Shown: one piece after another, positions 46,446 through 55,384 of the stretch
How the letters are laid out: each line of letters begins with the position of its first letter
Numbering within the stretch: position 1 is the stretch's first letter
DNA from: CAMDPA01 sp965223035
GTDB taxonomy: Bacteria; Pseudomonadota; Alphaproteobacteria; Rhizobiales; Hyphomicrobiaceae
Length of the DNA stretch: 64,000 bases
Direction: 5' to 3'
Assembly: GCA_965223035.1 (NCBI GenBank)
Contig: OZ244980.1
Span: forward strand, 4,898,001 to 4,962,000
The notes under the pieces: model-generated
What the model saw: the letters and a program-made list of their open reading frames with translations, nothing else
Databases searched by the model: none
Told to the model about the DNA's origin: nothing
Position numbers and translations under genes: made by a program

Positions 46446-47624
46446 TTATCGCGCCGCCGACCGCCACAACCCCAAGGCCATCGCCAGCCCAACGCCGGCC
46501 ACCGCCGCCATGGCCAAATACCCGCCGGCACCAACGCTGGCGTAAAGCGGGCCGGACGCCATCAGCGCCACGCTCATCGCGAATCCTGACGTAACCGTCG
46601 CCAGCAAGGCTTGTGCCGTGCCCACCTGATGCGCGGGCACATGTTGGCCAATCCATCGCATGGCCCCGAGATGGGTGGCCGCGAAGGACCCGGCATGCAG
46701 GATCTGCAACGCCACCAGCACCACGCTGGGCGGATCGAACGCCATCATCCCCCAGCGCAACACAGCCGCCAAAGCCCCCACCCCAATCAGGCCCACCGCA
46801 CTCACCACCGCCACGTGGCGTGCCGCCCAAAACAGGATGATTTCGGCGATAACGGCCAGCGCCCATAGGCTGCCGATGAAGCCGGCGGAGTAGCCCTGAC
46901 TGCGCCAATGCAAGACCCCGAAGCCGTAGAACAGCGCGTGCGAAGCTTGCACCAGCCCGCAGCACACGATGAACAAACAGAATGGCCGCTCGACCAGCAA
47001 GGCCCGGACGTCGCCAAGCCCTCGCTTCGATCGCCGGGGACCCTCATCGGGCGGAACCGTTTGCAGCACGAGCGCGGCCATCGCCGTCATCGAGATGCCG
47101 GCAACCATCAGCCAGATGATCGCATCGGGTCCGAAGGCGGTGACGGCATAGCCGGCAAGATAGCTGGCCAGGATGAACGTGATCGACCCCCACAACCGCG
47201 TCCGGCCGTAATCGACGCCGGCGTGCCGAACCGCAGCCAACGTCACGGTTTCCGTGAATGGCATCAATGAGCCTGACGCAATCGACATGCCGATCACGAG
47301 GGTGAGCACGACCCAAGCGGTCTGCGCTTGCGACAACACCAATAACAACCCGAGCACCGTCGCGCACAAGGCGAGGATCATGGCGCGGTAGGCCTGCGAC
47401 CAATCCGCCATCACCGCCAGCGCCGGCGTCACCCCGATCCGAACGATCATCGGCGCCGACAAGGCGAGGGCAATCTGATCCGCGGATAGACCGCGCGCAT
47501 CGAGCCAAACCGGCAGATACGTCAGCTGGGCGCCGAGCAGCATGAACAGCGCCGCGTAGAGCAGCGAAAGGCGCCAAGCGAAGGATGAAGGTCGCACGGG
47601 CGTGTGGCCTGGCGTTGCGGTCAA
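46446..47624 (-). CDS. MFS transporter (phenylpropionate-permease HcaT-like)
   Basis: A 392-residue, 12-helix major facilitator. The N-terminal block starts SLLYAALFMLLGAQLTYLPVWL, followed by the SADQIALALSAPMIVRI helix, features of the nucleoside/phenylpropionate proton-symporter branch (MFS_1_like). The motif RTRLWGSITFILASYLAGY in TM5 is typical of this branch. A central cytoplasmic loop contains PPDEGPRRSKRGLGDVR. It overlaps the threonine-dehydratase-like gene by four bases and is second in that operon, so its cargo may be an amino acid or keto acid linked to that enzyme. This is inference from position only. Confidence 0.9.
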   Translation of the reverse strand: MTATPGHTPVRPSSFAWRLSLLYAALFMLLGAQLTYLPVWLDARGLSADQIALALSAPMIVRIGVTPALAVMADWSQAYRAMILALCATVLGLLLVLSQAQTAWVVLTLVIGMSIASGSLMPFTETVTLAAVRHAGVDYGRTRLWGSITFILASYLAGYAVTAFGPDAIIWLMVAGISMTAMAALVLQTVPPDEGPRRSKRGLGDVRALLVERPFCLFIVCCGLVQASHALFYGFGVLHWRSQGYSAGFIGSLWALAVIAEIILFWAARHVAVVSAVGLIGVGALAAVLRWGMMAFDPPSVVLVALQILHAGSFAATHLGAMRWIGQHVPAHQVGTAQALLATVTSGFAMSVALMASGPLYASVGAGGYLAMAAVAGVGLAMALGLWRSAAR

Positions 47625-48646
47625 GATGCCGTGGTCGGCGGTGACGAATTCGCTGTAGGCGCCGCCGCAACAATGTCGGCAAACAGAGCGGGATCGATGT
47701 TTCCGCCCGACAGCACGACCGCCGTGGTCAGCCCCCGCAGCTCGACGCGTCCGGTCAGCACGGCTGCCAACGCGATCGCCCCGCCCGGTTCAAGCACGAG
47801 CTTGAGCTCGTGGAAGGCGAACCGTATCGCGTCTTTGACCTCGGCGTCCGTCACGGTGAGCCCGCCGGCGAGCTGTCGCCGCGCCAGCTCAAACGTGATC
47901 TGTCCCGGCGTCGGCGACAGCAAGGCATCACAGATGGAGCCCGCTAGCGCCTGATTGCGCTCACGCCGGCCGCTGATCAAAGAGCGCGCCATATCGTCGA
48001 ACCCCGCCGGCTCGACGCTGTAAATCCGCGCCCGCGCCCGCACCGCCTTGACCGCGAGCCCGGTGCCGCCGATCAGCCCGCCGCCGGAGCACGGCACCAG
48101 CACCTGGTCGGGAACGGCGTCGAGCATCGCCGCCTGCTCCATCAGTTCCAGGCCGGCAGTCCCCTGACCGGCGATCACGTGGGCATCATCGAACGGATGG
48201 ATGATCGCCGCACCCCGCCGTTCCGCCAGCTCTGCGGCCAGCGCGTCCCGATCCTCAGCAACGCGGTCATAGAGGTGAACCCCGGCACCGAACGCGCGCG
48301 TCCGCTCGATCTTCACCGGCGGCGCATCGGCCGGCATCACGATCAGCGATCGCAGCCCGGCGATGGTTGCGGCGGCGGCAACACCTTGGGCATGATTGCC
48401 GGACGAACAAGCGACAACGCCGCCGCGGCAGACATTCGGATCGAGTTGCGCGATAGCGTTGTAGGCGCCCCGAAACTTGAACGCCCCTATCCGCTGCAGG
48501 CTTTCCGCCTTCAACAAGACGCGCCCGCCGACCCGCTGATCGAGCGCGGGATGCGTGAGCAGCGGGGTCTTGACCACAAGACCGGACAGGCGCTCGCGCG
48601 CGGCCGTCACATCGTCGAAGCTGGGGATACGTTCAGGCGACATCAT
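47621..48646 (-). CDS. Threonine/serine dehydratase-like PLP enzyme
   Basis: A 341-residue fold-type II PLP enzyme. The PLP lysine is Lys57 in GAFKFRGAYNA; the SSGNHAQGVAAAA loop binds the substrate carboxylate; the glycine-rich phosphate loop is PCSGGGLIGGTGLA near residue 185; the C-terminal VLSGGNID follows. There is no regulatory ACT domain, so it is of the catabolic or serine-racemase-like size rather than IlvA. It turns threonine or serine into 2-oxo acids and ammonia, or a related beta-hydroxy amino acid. The gene overlaps the MFS transporter by four bases, suggesting coupled expression. Confidence 0.9.
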   Translation of the reverse strand: MMSPERIPSFDDVTAARERLSGLVVKTPLLTHPALDQRVGGRVLLKAESLQRIGAFKFRGAYNAIAQLDPNVCRGGVVACSSGNHAQGVAAAATIAGLRSLIVMPADAPPVKIERTRAFGAGVHLYDRVAEDRDALAAELAERRGAAIIHPFDDAHVIAGQGTAGLELMEQAAMLDAVPDQVLVPCSGGGLIGGTGLAVKAVRARARIYSVEPAGFDDMARSLISGRRERNQALAGSICDALLSPTPGQITFELARRQLAGGLTVTDAEVKDAIRFAFHELKLVLEPGGAIALAAVLTGRVELRGLTTAVVLSGGNIDPALFADIVAAAPTANSSPPTTAS

Positions 48647-48906
48647 CGGTGACTGCCTCGAGTTGATACGTGGACCCCCATGCGGGCTTCAGCAAGGCCA
48701 GCCGCCGTCCGACGTTGTGGCTGGCAACCTGCAATCTGGAAGTGAATGCCAGCGCTGTGTCAACAAGCGCACCTTCAATCTATCACCCTGATTGGCAACC
48801 GGTGCCGCCATACCGACCTGCTGACAGAGCAACGGCGCTTGGCATCTGGTCACAGCCGCGCGATCAGGCGGGCATCTGTCGTAATTTGGCCCGTTCCGAC
48901 CAGATG

Positions 48907-49752
48907 CTAACCGCTTTTCAAGGGAAACAGATGGTCGACGGGGCCGCACCCTCGGCCGATCGCTTGGTCCTGAGCCGCGCGCAAGGCTGCGGTGAGATAG
49001 GTCTTGGCAACCCGAACGGCCTGTTCCAACGGCTCTTTGCGCGCCAGCGCAGCGGTGATGGCCGCTGACAGCGTGCATCCGGTACCGTGTGTATTGTTGG
49101 TCGTCACCCATGGCGCCGCAAACTGTGCACAGGCGCCTTCTGCGCTCACCAACACATCGACCGCCTCTGCGGCAGCCGCCCCGGCCGGGTGACCGCCCTT
49201 AAGCAGCACCGCGGCACAACCCAACCGCAGCAGATCCCAGGCCTGGCGCTCGGCTTCGCCAATCGATTGCGCTGGCGCCGTGTCGAGCAAGACCGCGGCC
49301 TCGGGTCGGTTCGGTGTCAACAGCCAGGCATGGGGAATGAGGCCGTCGACCAGTGCCGAGATGGCATCGGGTTGGAGCAACCGATCGCCGCTGGTCGCGA
49401 CCATGACCGGGTCAACGACGAGCGGGACTTCGGGCCGCTGCCTCACCGCTCCGGCGACCGTTTGCACGATATCGGCGGTGGCCAACATTCCGGTCTTGAT
49501 GGCGTCGACCGGCAGATCCTCCAAGACGGCGGTGATTTGCGCGCCAACAAAGGCGGCCGGCGGAACATGAACCTGTTGGACACCACGCGTGTTTTGGGCG
49601 GTCAACGCGGTCACCACGCTGGCGCCATAGACGCCGTTGATGGCGAACGTCTTAAGGTCCGCTTGGATGCCTGCGCCGCCGCAGCTGTCCGAACCCGCGA
49701 TGGTTAGGGCTATCGGCGGCCGCCCCGCATCATCGCGCGCGCCATCGCTCAT
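48907..49752 (-). CDS. thiD: Hydroxymethylpyrimidine/phosphomethylpyrimidine kinase
   Basis: A 281-residue ribokinase-fold enzyme making HMP-PP for thiamine synthesis. Motifs include IALTIAGSDSCGGAGIQADLKTF, GVYGASVVTALTAQN, VVDPVMVATSGDRLL and the anion-hole/catalytic Asp motif NTHGTGCTLSAAI. Its ATG overlaps the stop of ccdA by one base (TGATG), so it is translationally coupled to that gene. No TPP riboswitch is visible in front of the operon. No other thi genes are in the window, and the ccdA partnership seems to be of convenience rather than function. The end codon is TAG at 48907-48909. Confidence 0.95.
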   Translation of the reverse strand: MSDGARDDAGRPPIALTIAGSDSCGGAGIQADLKTFAINGVYGASVVTALTAQNTRGVQQVHVPPAAFVGAQITAVLEDLPVDAIKTGMLATADIVQTVAGAVRQRPEVPLVVDPVMVATSGDRLLQPDAISALVDGLIPHAWLLTPNRPEAAVLLDTAPAQSIGEAERQAWDLLRLGCAAVLLKGGHPAGAAAAEAVDVLVSAEGACAQFAAPWVTTNNTHGTGCTLSAAITAALARKEPLEQAVRVAKTYLTAALRAAQDQAIGRGCGPVDHLFPLKSG

Positions 49753-50549
49753 CAGTTGCCGAGACCCTTCTTGATGATTTCACCCTTGAGCGAATCCGGC
49801 GTCAGACGCTCCTCGATGGTGGCGAGGCCTGGGAACGTGTCGAGCATCCACTGACCGATCCAATTCATCGATCCGGTCATGAACAACAAGCCGGTGACGA
49901 TCAACAAGGCACCCATCACTTTCTCCACCATGCCGAGATGGCGCTTAAAGCGCTGCAGGAACGATAAGAACGGCCCGATCGCTATCGCGGCCAGGATGAA
50001 CGGGATCCCCAAGCCCAGCGAATAGACGAACAGCAGGCTAACGCCGGTGCCAAGGCTGGCTTCTTGGGCCGCCAAGGCCAACACCGTCGCAAGGATCGGG
50101 CCTATGCAAGGGGTCCATCCGAACGCGAACGCAAGGCCGATGACATAGGCCCCGACCAGGCTGGCGCCCTCCACGTGCGCATAGTAGCGGGCTTCGCGAT
50201 ACAGAATGGGGATGCGAACGACACCAAGAAAATGCAGACCGAACAACGTGATGATGACGCCGGCGACGATCGATAGCTCGGTTTTGTAGGAGTGAATCAG
50301 CTGTCCGAATGCCGATGCGCTGGCGCCGAGACCGACGAAAACGGTGGTAAAGCCGAGAACGAATGCAACCGAGCCCTTGACGATGCGCCGCCAGGCGGCG
50401 GTATCGATATGATCGCGACCGGAAATCTGCGCTACCGTGGTACCGCCAAGGTAGCCCAGATAAGGCGGGACCAACGGCAGCACGCACGGCGACAAAAAGC
50501 TGACCAGCCCGGCCAGCAAAACGCCGAAATAGATATAGATCTCAGCCAT
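49752..50549 (-). CDS. ccdA: Cytochrome c biogenesis protein CcdA-like (thiol-disulfide electron carrier)
   Basis: A 265-residue membrane protein with six to seven helices. The two redox cysteines are in LSPCVLPLVPPYLGYLGG (TM1) and in GWTPCIGPILATVL (TM4), as in CcdA/DsbD-beta. It carries reducing equivalents from cytoplasmic thioredoxin to periplasmic thiol proteins for cytochrome c maturation. The ATG at 50549 begins just before TM1; the frame extends back to 50657, but that part is Arg-rich and not family-like. No ribosome-binding site is strong at either start. It is followed by thiD with a TGATG overlap. Confidence 0.93.
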   Translation of the reverse strand: MAEIYIYFGVLLAGLVSFLSPCVLPLVPPYLGYLGGTTVAQISGRDHIDTAAWRRIVKGSVAFVLGFTTVFVGLGASASAFGQLIHSYKTELSIVAGVIITLFGLHFLGVVRIPILYREARYYAHVEGASLVGAYVIGLAFAFGWTPCIGPILATVLALAAQEASLGTGVSLLFVYSLGLGIPFILAAIAIGPFLSFLQRFKRHLGMVEKVMGALLIVTGLLFMTGSMNWIGQWMLDTFPGLATIEERLTPDSLKGEIIKKGLGN

Positions 50550-51011
50550 CGACTGTAGCGCCGCCGTTTGCCTTCTCGTGCGCAGCGAATGCCGCATGCG
50601 GCCGCTGCCCCCACTTTTCTTGCCGCTTATATGGGAGTCGGGCCAGGCCTGCACCATGGCGCGCGATCGTTCGCGGCATGGTGCTGAACGTGCTCGGCGC
50701 GAACGCTGCCCGAATATGCTCTGGCATCCTCAGACCGGACGGACTCGTGGACGTGCATTGCCAGCCGGATAAACGTTCAATAAAATCAAAGCGCTAAAGC
50801 GGGTCCTTGCGGCCGGCCGATCACAGCTGGCTGCCGCGTTCGAGGGGCGAGCGCGATCGGTATCGGCAGCTGAGATCCGCCGTGCGGATCGGTCGGCTCG
50901 CGAAAGCGTGAACCGCCCGGGCTCGTCGCCAAATCAGATCATCGCGCGCCAAGACCACCCCGCGCGCTGCGTGCAGCCGGACCGCCTCAAACCATCTGGC
51001 CCGATGACACC
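50550..51011. other. Gap between the ccdA promoter side and the HhH protein gene
   Basis: About 460 bases. No gene or element A/B copy is seen. A short AT-rich island (TTCAATAAAATCAAAG, near 50777-50792) stands out from the GC-rich surroundings and could be part of a promoter or terminator; I cannot assign it. Confidence 0.5.
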
Positions 51012-52463
51012 TCACGATCGCCCGCCGCCGCCATCAACCTCACCCCGGTCGATGCGTCTGGAGAATTCTGTTTGGCCGCCGGCAGACAGAATCCGCGCTT
51101 GCTCCACCCAATTCTCCCGCTCGATGCGGCCTTTAAAGTCAAGCCGCTCGCTGAAGCGCTCGATATCTGCCACCGTCCAATTCGCGATTTGCTCATAACG
51201 CGTCACGCCGAACGCGTTGAGCTTTCGTTCGATCAGCACACCGACCCCGCGAATCCGCTTCAGGTCGTCGCTGCCCGCAGCTTCGGCCGCGACCTGGGCC
51301 GCCGGCGCGAGATAGGCCTCGGAGCGGACAGAGCGCAGACCAGCCAGGTTGCCACCGCCGGACTTTGGAGCGGGCGTCGCCGTACCGGTGGCAGCGGCCG
51401 GCTGAGCTGAACCCGAAGCAGCCGCGCCGTAGGAATCCACCAGCCGCCGAGCCATGGCACGGGAATAGGCGGTGTCACCACCGCTCGCCAACACCCGCGC
51501 CTGCTCGATCCAGTTTTCGCGCGCAATTCGGCCCGGTGAACCCAACAGCTGATCGAAACGGCTGGTGTCGTCCGCCGTCCAGTTGGCGATGTGTGCGAAG
51601 CGCATCACGCCATGCTCGTTGAGCAGCCGCTCGACCTCGGCGTTGATGCCGCCGATCAGCTGCAACCGATCTCCGGCGGTTCCGACCGCTATGTCTTGCG
51701 ACGCCGGCCCAATACGCGCGGGCATGGCGCCGGTTGCCGCGGCCGCCGCCACTGCCGCCGCTCGGCCGGTAACGGGCGCCTGCGCCGGATCGGTTGGCGG
51801 CCTGGCCGCTGGCATGGCGATGGGCTGACCTGCACCTGCCGTTGGTTGCGCCGTCGCCAGCTCACCGCGTGCTTTCCGGCGAGAATAATAGGTCTGGCCA
51901 CCGTTGGCGAGAATTTGCGCCTGCTCGATCCAGTTTTCTTGCGCGATCCGCCCGCTAAGGCCGAGCGCCTTCGATAGGCGCGCCACGTCGGCGGGCGTCC
52001 ACGCCGCCATGTCGGCAAACCCGACAACGCCCTCGGCATGCAGACGTTGCCGCAGCGCGGTGTCGATGTTGCGGATCAGTGTCAAATCCTGCGGTGGTGG
52101 CGACGCCGAGGCCGCCGTAACGGCGCGGGGTGGGGTGTGGGCGATCGGCGCCGTCGCGGTTGCGACCGCGCTCGACCCGGCGGCGCGGGGCAAAACGGGC
52201 GGCGGTGTTTCGGCCGGAATGGGTGTTTCGGCAGGCTTATCGCGGTACCGCGTGACCGTCGCGGCCGCAGCTGCCGCGGTGGTGGCGGCCGCGGTGGCCT
52301 GTGCGACGGGACCGGTCGCAGTCGCACCCGCCGCCGGCTGGTCGCGATGCGCCGGCCTGGCGGCACCGGCAAACAAGATGCGCTTGACCACACAACCGAA
52401 GAAGACACCGACAAAGTAGGCGCCGAACAGCAGAACTGCCGATTGCCAGATCAGTGTGCTCAT
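51012..52463 (-). CDS. Membrane-anchored protein with three helix-hairpin-helix modules
   Basis: A 483-residue protein. One N-terminal helix (~5-28, LLFGAYFVGVFFGCVVKRIL with a GxxxG pattern) anchors it; a ~95-residue Ala/Pro/Thr-rich linker follows. Three similar modules lie at ~126-190, 265-330 and 400-462, each with an HhH start (e.g. DDLKRIRGVGVLIERKLNAF), a short FxxIAxWT step, and the end GRI..ENWIEQAxxLAxGGxTxxSR. They resemble the domain fused to alphaproteobacterial NuoE. HhH modules bind DNA or proteins; here they would face the cytoplasm or periplasm depending on topology. The ATG at 52463 has an excellent GGGAGGA; the frame is open to 52568. It ends the operon with the peptide and OmpA genes upstream. 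Confidence 0.85.
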   Translation of the reverse strand: MSTLIWQSAVLLFGAYFVGVFFGCVVKRILFAGAARPAHRDQPAAGATATGPVAQATAAATTAAAAAATVTRYRDKPAETPIPAETPPPVLPRAAGSSAVATATAPIAHTPPRAVTAASASPPPQDLTLIRNIDTALRQRLHAEGVVGFADMAAWTPADVARLSKALGLSGRIAQENWIEQAQILANGGQTYYSRRKARGELATAQPTAGAGQPIAMPAARPPTDPAQAPVTGRAAAVAAAAATGAMPARIGPASQDIAVGTAGDRLQLIGGINAEVERLLNEHGVMRFAHIANWTADDTSRFDQLLGSPGRIARENWIEQARVLASGGDTAYSRAMARRLVDSYGAAASGSAQPAAATGTATPAPKSGGGNLAGLRSVRSEAYLAPAAQVAAEAAGSDDLKRIRGVGVLIERKLNAFGVTRYEQIANWTVADIERFSERLDFKGRIERENWVEQARILSAGGQTEFSRRIDRGEVDGGGGRS

Positions 52464-52506
52464 AAAGTCCTCCCCCCTCTGGCCCGATCTGCCACCGAAG
52501 CGATCG

Positions 52507-52614
52507 TCACTCCTTCTTTTCCTGTCTGCTGACACAGGAGAACCAACCGACACATGCGCCGACGACAAAGGCGAACACCAGGTACCAGAGTAGCTGATAG
52601 GCGAGATAATCCAT
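52507..52614 (-). CDS. 35-residue membrane peptide (MDYLAY...)
   Basis: A short gene in the 186-base gap between the OmpA-like gene and the HhH gene, on the same strand. It has a near-ideal ribosome-binding site (AGAGGA, about 7 bases before ATG 52614). The product is MDYLAYQLLWYLVFAFVVGA, then CVGWFSCVSRQEKKE: one transmembrane helix with two Cys and a GxxxG-like pattern, then a charged tail. The helix pattern (FVVGACVG) resembles the anchor of the neighbouring HhH protein (YFVGVFFG), hinting that the two helices may pair. It matches no family I can name. The start, RBS, hydrophobic profile and conserved strand placement argue for a real gene. Confidence 0.75.
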   Translation of the reverse strand: MDYLAYQLLWYLVFAFVVGACVGWFSCVSRQEKKE

Positions 52615-52648
52615 GCCGCAATCCTCTTGGCAAATACGACAACGCGCG

Positions 52649-55384
52649 CTAACGCGGCACTATGCTAAACTCGATGCGCCGGTTCTTGGCGCGGTTTTCC
52701 GTCGATTCATTGTCGACCAACGGTTGCGTCTCCCCATAGCCGACCATCTCGACTTTCGATTTCGGCACACCTTGCTGCACCAAAAACCTGGCAACCGCCT
52801 TGGCCCGTCGTTCTGAGAGCCTCTGATTGCGCTCCTCTTGACCTTCGCTGTCGGTGTGACCGGCGATCTCGACCTTGATATCAGGGCAGGTCTTGATCAC
52901 CTTCGCTAGCTCGCGGAGCGTCGCGTGACTATCCGGACCGAGGTCGGCGCTGGCACGTGCAAAATTGATCATGCCCGAGCGTGTTGCTGTGCGCAGGGCT
53001 TGCTGACATCGGTCCAGCTCGACGTTGACCGCGGCGGCTTGGCCCTGTGCGCCGGCGCGCCGCGCAGCTGCAACCTCAGCCTGTGCTCGCGCTGCCGCCA
53101 ACTCGGCTTCCCGCCGCGCTGTTTCCGCCGCCAAGCGCTCGGCCCGTGCTTGCTCCGCCTCCGCGCGCAGTCTGGCAGCCTCCGCCTCGGCGCGTCGGCG
53201 GCCGGCCTCCTCCTCAGCGGCCTGACGCAGGGCCTGTTGCTGTTCGGCGCGATGGCGCGCCGTCTCTTGCTCTGCGGCCCGCCGCGCCGCATCATGTTCA
53301 GCTGCGAGCCGGGCCGCCTCGGCTGCCGCGCGGCGCGCTTCCTCGGCCGCCGCAAGCCGTTGTTGTCGCTCTTGCTTGCGACGACGCTCGGCCGCCTCCC
53401 GTTCGCGCTTTTCAGCAAGCAGAGCCAACCGCCGACGCGCCTGCGCCTCCCGAGCCGTACGCTCTGCAGCCTCCCGCACACGCTGCGCTTCGGCCTCACG
53501 GGCCGCACGCGCCGCAGCCGCACGCGCTCGCTGCGCTTCGGCCTCACGAGCCGTACGCGCCGCAGCCTCACGCACTCGCTGCGCCTCGGCCTCACGGGCC
53601 GCACGCGCCGCAGCCGCACGCACTCGCTGCGCTTCGGCCTCACGCGCCGCACGCGCCGCAGCCGCACGCGCACGCTGCGCTTCGGCCTCACGAGCCGCAC
53701 GCTCCGCAGCTTCACGCGCTCGTTGCGCTTCGGCCTCACGCGCCGCACGCGCCGCAGCTTCACGCGCTCGTTGCGCCTCGGCCTCACGCGCCGCAGCCTC
53801 ACGCGCTCGCTGCGCTTCGACCTCACGCGCCGCACGCGCCGCAGCTTCACGCGCTCGTTGCGCTTCGGCCTCACGGGCCGTACGCGCCGCAGCCTCACGC
53901 GCTCGTTGCGCTTCGGCCTCACGGGCCGCGCGCGCCGCAGCTTCACGCGCACGCTGCGCCTCGGCCTCACGAGCCGCAGCCTCACGCGCTCGCTGCGCTT
54001 CGGCCTCACGAGCCGCAGCCTCACGCGCTCGCTGCGCTTCGGCCTCCCGGGCCGCGCGCTCCGCGGCCTCGCGCGCACGCTGCGCTTCGGCCTCACGAGC
54101 CGCACGCTCTGCTGCCTCACGCGCTCGCCGCGCTTCGGCCTCACGAGCCGCGCGCTCCGCGGCCTCGCGCGCACGCTGCGCTTCGGCCTCACGAGCCGCA
54201 CGCTCTGCTGCCTCACGCGCTCGCCGCGCTTCGGCCTCACGAGCCGCGCGCTCCGCGGCCTCGCGCGCACGCTGCGCTTCGGCCTTACGAGCCGCACGCT
54301 CTGCTGCCTCACGCGCTCGCTGCTCTGCAGCCAGGCGTTGACGCTGCTGCTCGATGATGCGCGGATCAACCTGAAGATGCTCGATCAACCGATATCCGGC
54401 GGGCAATTGGCGGTCCAATGCCTGCTTGATCGTCTGCTTGTCCTGCTCGCGCCGCGCGTAGCCCGTGATCACCAGTTGCCGATCACGCAACTGGGCCCGC
54501 GCTTCGGTCAGCCCCGCGAGCTCGGGCAAGACGTTGGCTACCAAGCCTAACCAGTTATCCGGAGCGCCGGCGCCAATCACCTGGCGGTCAACGATGCGGG
54601 TCGCCGGAAAAGCTTTCTGCGCAGCGTTCAGAACTTGCTGACGCACCGGCTCGCTCGGGACGTGGCCCGATAGCTCGGCGCGATCACCATCATAGCGGAC
54701 GGCCCAGGTATAGGGTTGGATCAGCGGCGGCCTAATGTTGGCGCGTTTGACGGCAACGCCGCTGGGTAAACCGCTCGACGTTGCAACCTTAAGCTCGCCA
54801 TAGCTGGTGATACTGACCGCCCGGCCATCGATGGTGAAGCCATCTTCCTCGACGCTGACGCGGCCATCATTCTCCAGATGAACCAACTGGCCCAGAGCAT
54901 AGCTGATACCACCAAACCACTGCGTTGTGTCGGGCGCGCCGCGGGCCAACTGCAGGTCCTTGGCCACCACCTTGCGGCCGGGAAAACTCGCGGTCGCCGT
55001 GCCGATCACGGCCTTGCGCATCGCGTCATCGGGGACATATCCCAACAACCGGATCTGACCCGGCCGCAATTCGGCCGCCCAAGCGTAGTGCTCGATATAG
55101 GCCAACACGTCGGTGTTGTCCTCGACCGTGCGAACGCCCCAAACCTTGAGCACCACCTCGCGCGCCCGCGCCTGAGCGCTTTCATCGCCGGCGCGGCCCC
55201 TGACTTTGCCTTCACGGGCATCGAAACGGGCGGATGCCCAGCCATACCCGGCCTGAGACAAAGCGGCAGCCGAGCGTGCCTTCAGGTCAGTCTCGATGCG
55301 CGTCCGCTCAGCCTTCAAGCCGAACCACCAGACGACGGCGAGCAGCACGAGCCCCAACAGCCAATACCAGAAATTGATCCGCAT
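52649..55384 (-). CDS. Inner-membrane-anchored coiled-coil protein with C-terminal OmpA peptidoglycan-binding domain
   Basis: A 911-residue envelope protein. A single helix (MRINFWYWLLGLVLLAVVWW) anchors it. Residues ~30-330 contain three BON-like segments (e.g. YIEHYAWAAELRPGQIRLLG, YTWAVRYDGDRAELSGHVP) as in OmpA-fused BON proteins. Residues ~350-780 are a huge Ala/Arg/Glu coiled coil with about 20 units of REAEAQRAREAAERAA (16 residues, with 13-residue variants), like TolA or TonB spanners. The last ~110 residues are an OmpA-C domain (INFARASADLGPDS, VEIAGHTDSEGQEERNQRLS, RRIEFSIVPR) that binds the wall. It starts 11 bases after GAGGGGCGAA and is first in the operon with the 35-residue peptide and the triple-HhH protein. 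It probably links inner membrane to peptidoglycan. Confidence 0.88.
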   Translation of the reverse strand: MRINFWYWLLGLVLLAVVWWFGLKAERTRIETDLKARSAAALSQAGYGWASARFDAREGKVRGRAGDESAQARAREVVLKVWGVRTVEDNTDVLAYIEHYAWAAELRPGQIRLLGYVPDDAMRKAVIGTATASFPGRKVVAKDLQLARGAPDTTQWFGGISYALGQLVHLENDGRVSVEEDGFTIDGRAVSITSYGELKVATSSGLPSGVAVKRANIRPPLIQPYTWAVRYDGDRAELSGHVPSEPVRQQVLNAAQKAFPATRIVDRQVIGAGAPDNWLGLVANVLPELAGLTEARAQLRDRQLVITGYARREQDKQTIKQALDRQLPAGYRLIEHLQVDPRIIEQQRQRLAAEQRAREAAERAARKAEAQRAREAAERAAREAEARRAREAAERAAREAEAQRAREAAERAAREAEARRAREAAERAAREAEAQRAREAAERAAREAEAQRAREAAAREAEAQRAREAAAREAEAQRAREAAARAAREAEAQRAREAAARTAREAEAQRAREAAARAAREVEAQRAREAAAREAEAQRAREAAARAAREAEAQRAREAAERAAREAEAQRARAAAARAAREAEAQRVRAAAARAAREAEAQRVREAAARTAREAEAQRARAAAARAAREAEAQRVREAAERTAREAQARRRLALLAEKREREAAERRRKQERQQRLAAAEEARRAAAEAARLAAEHDAARRAAEQETARHRAEQQQALRQAAEEEAGRRRAEAEAARLRAEAEQARAERLAAETARREAELAAARAQAEVAAARRAGAQGQAAAVNVELDRCQQALRTATRSGMINFARASADLGPDSHATLRELAKVIKTCPDIKVEIAGHTDSEGQEERNQRLSERRAKAVARFLVQQGVPKSKVEMVGYGETQPLVDNESTENRAKNRRIEFSIVPR
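53440..54340. repeat. Coding minisatellite: ~20 units of a 48-base (16-residue) repeat
   Basis: On the minus strand it encodes REAEAQRAREAAERAA-type units; a few are 39-base (13-residue) variants. Similar codons keep all six frames almost free of stops over nearly 1 kb. Confidence 0.92.

Noticed and set aside
50550..50800. TPP riboswitch in front of ccdA-thiD
   Set aside because: I looked for the conserved CTGAGA and ACC..CTGATCTGG elements of the THI box and did not find them.
52925..54550. Long plus-strand frames (541, 436 and 321 codons) and a second long minus-strand frame (466 codons) over the coiled-coil region
   Set aside because: They are shadows of the 48-base coding repeat of the OmpA-like gene; their products are monotonous Arg/Ser/Leu or Ala/Pro/His repeats.
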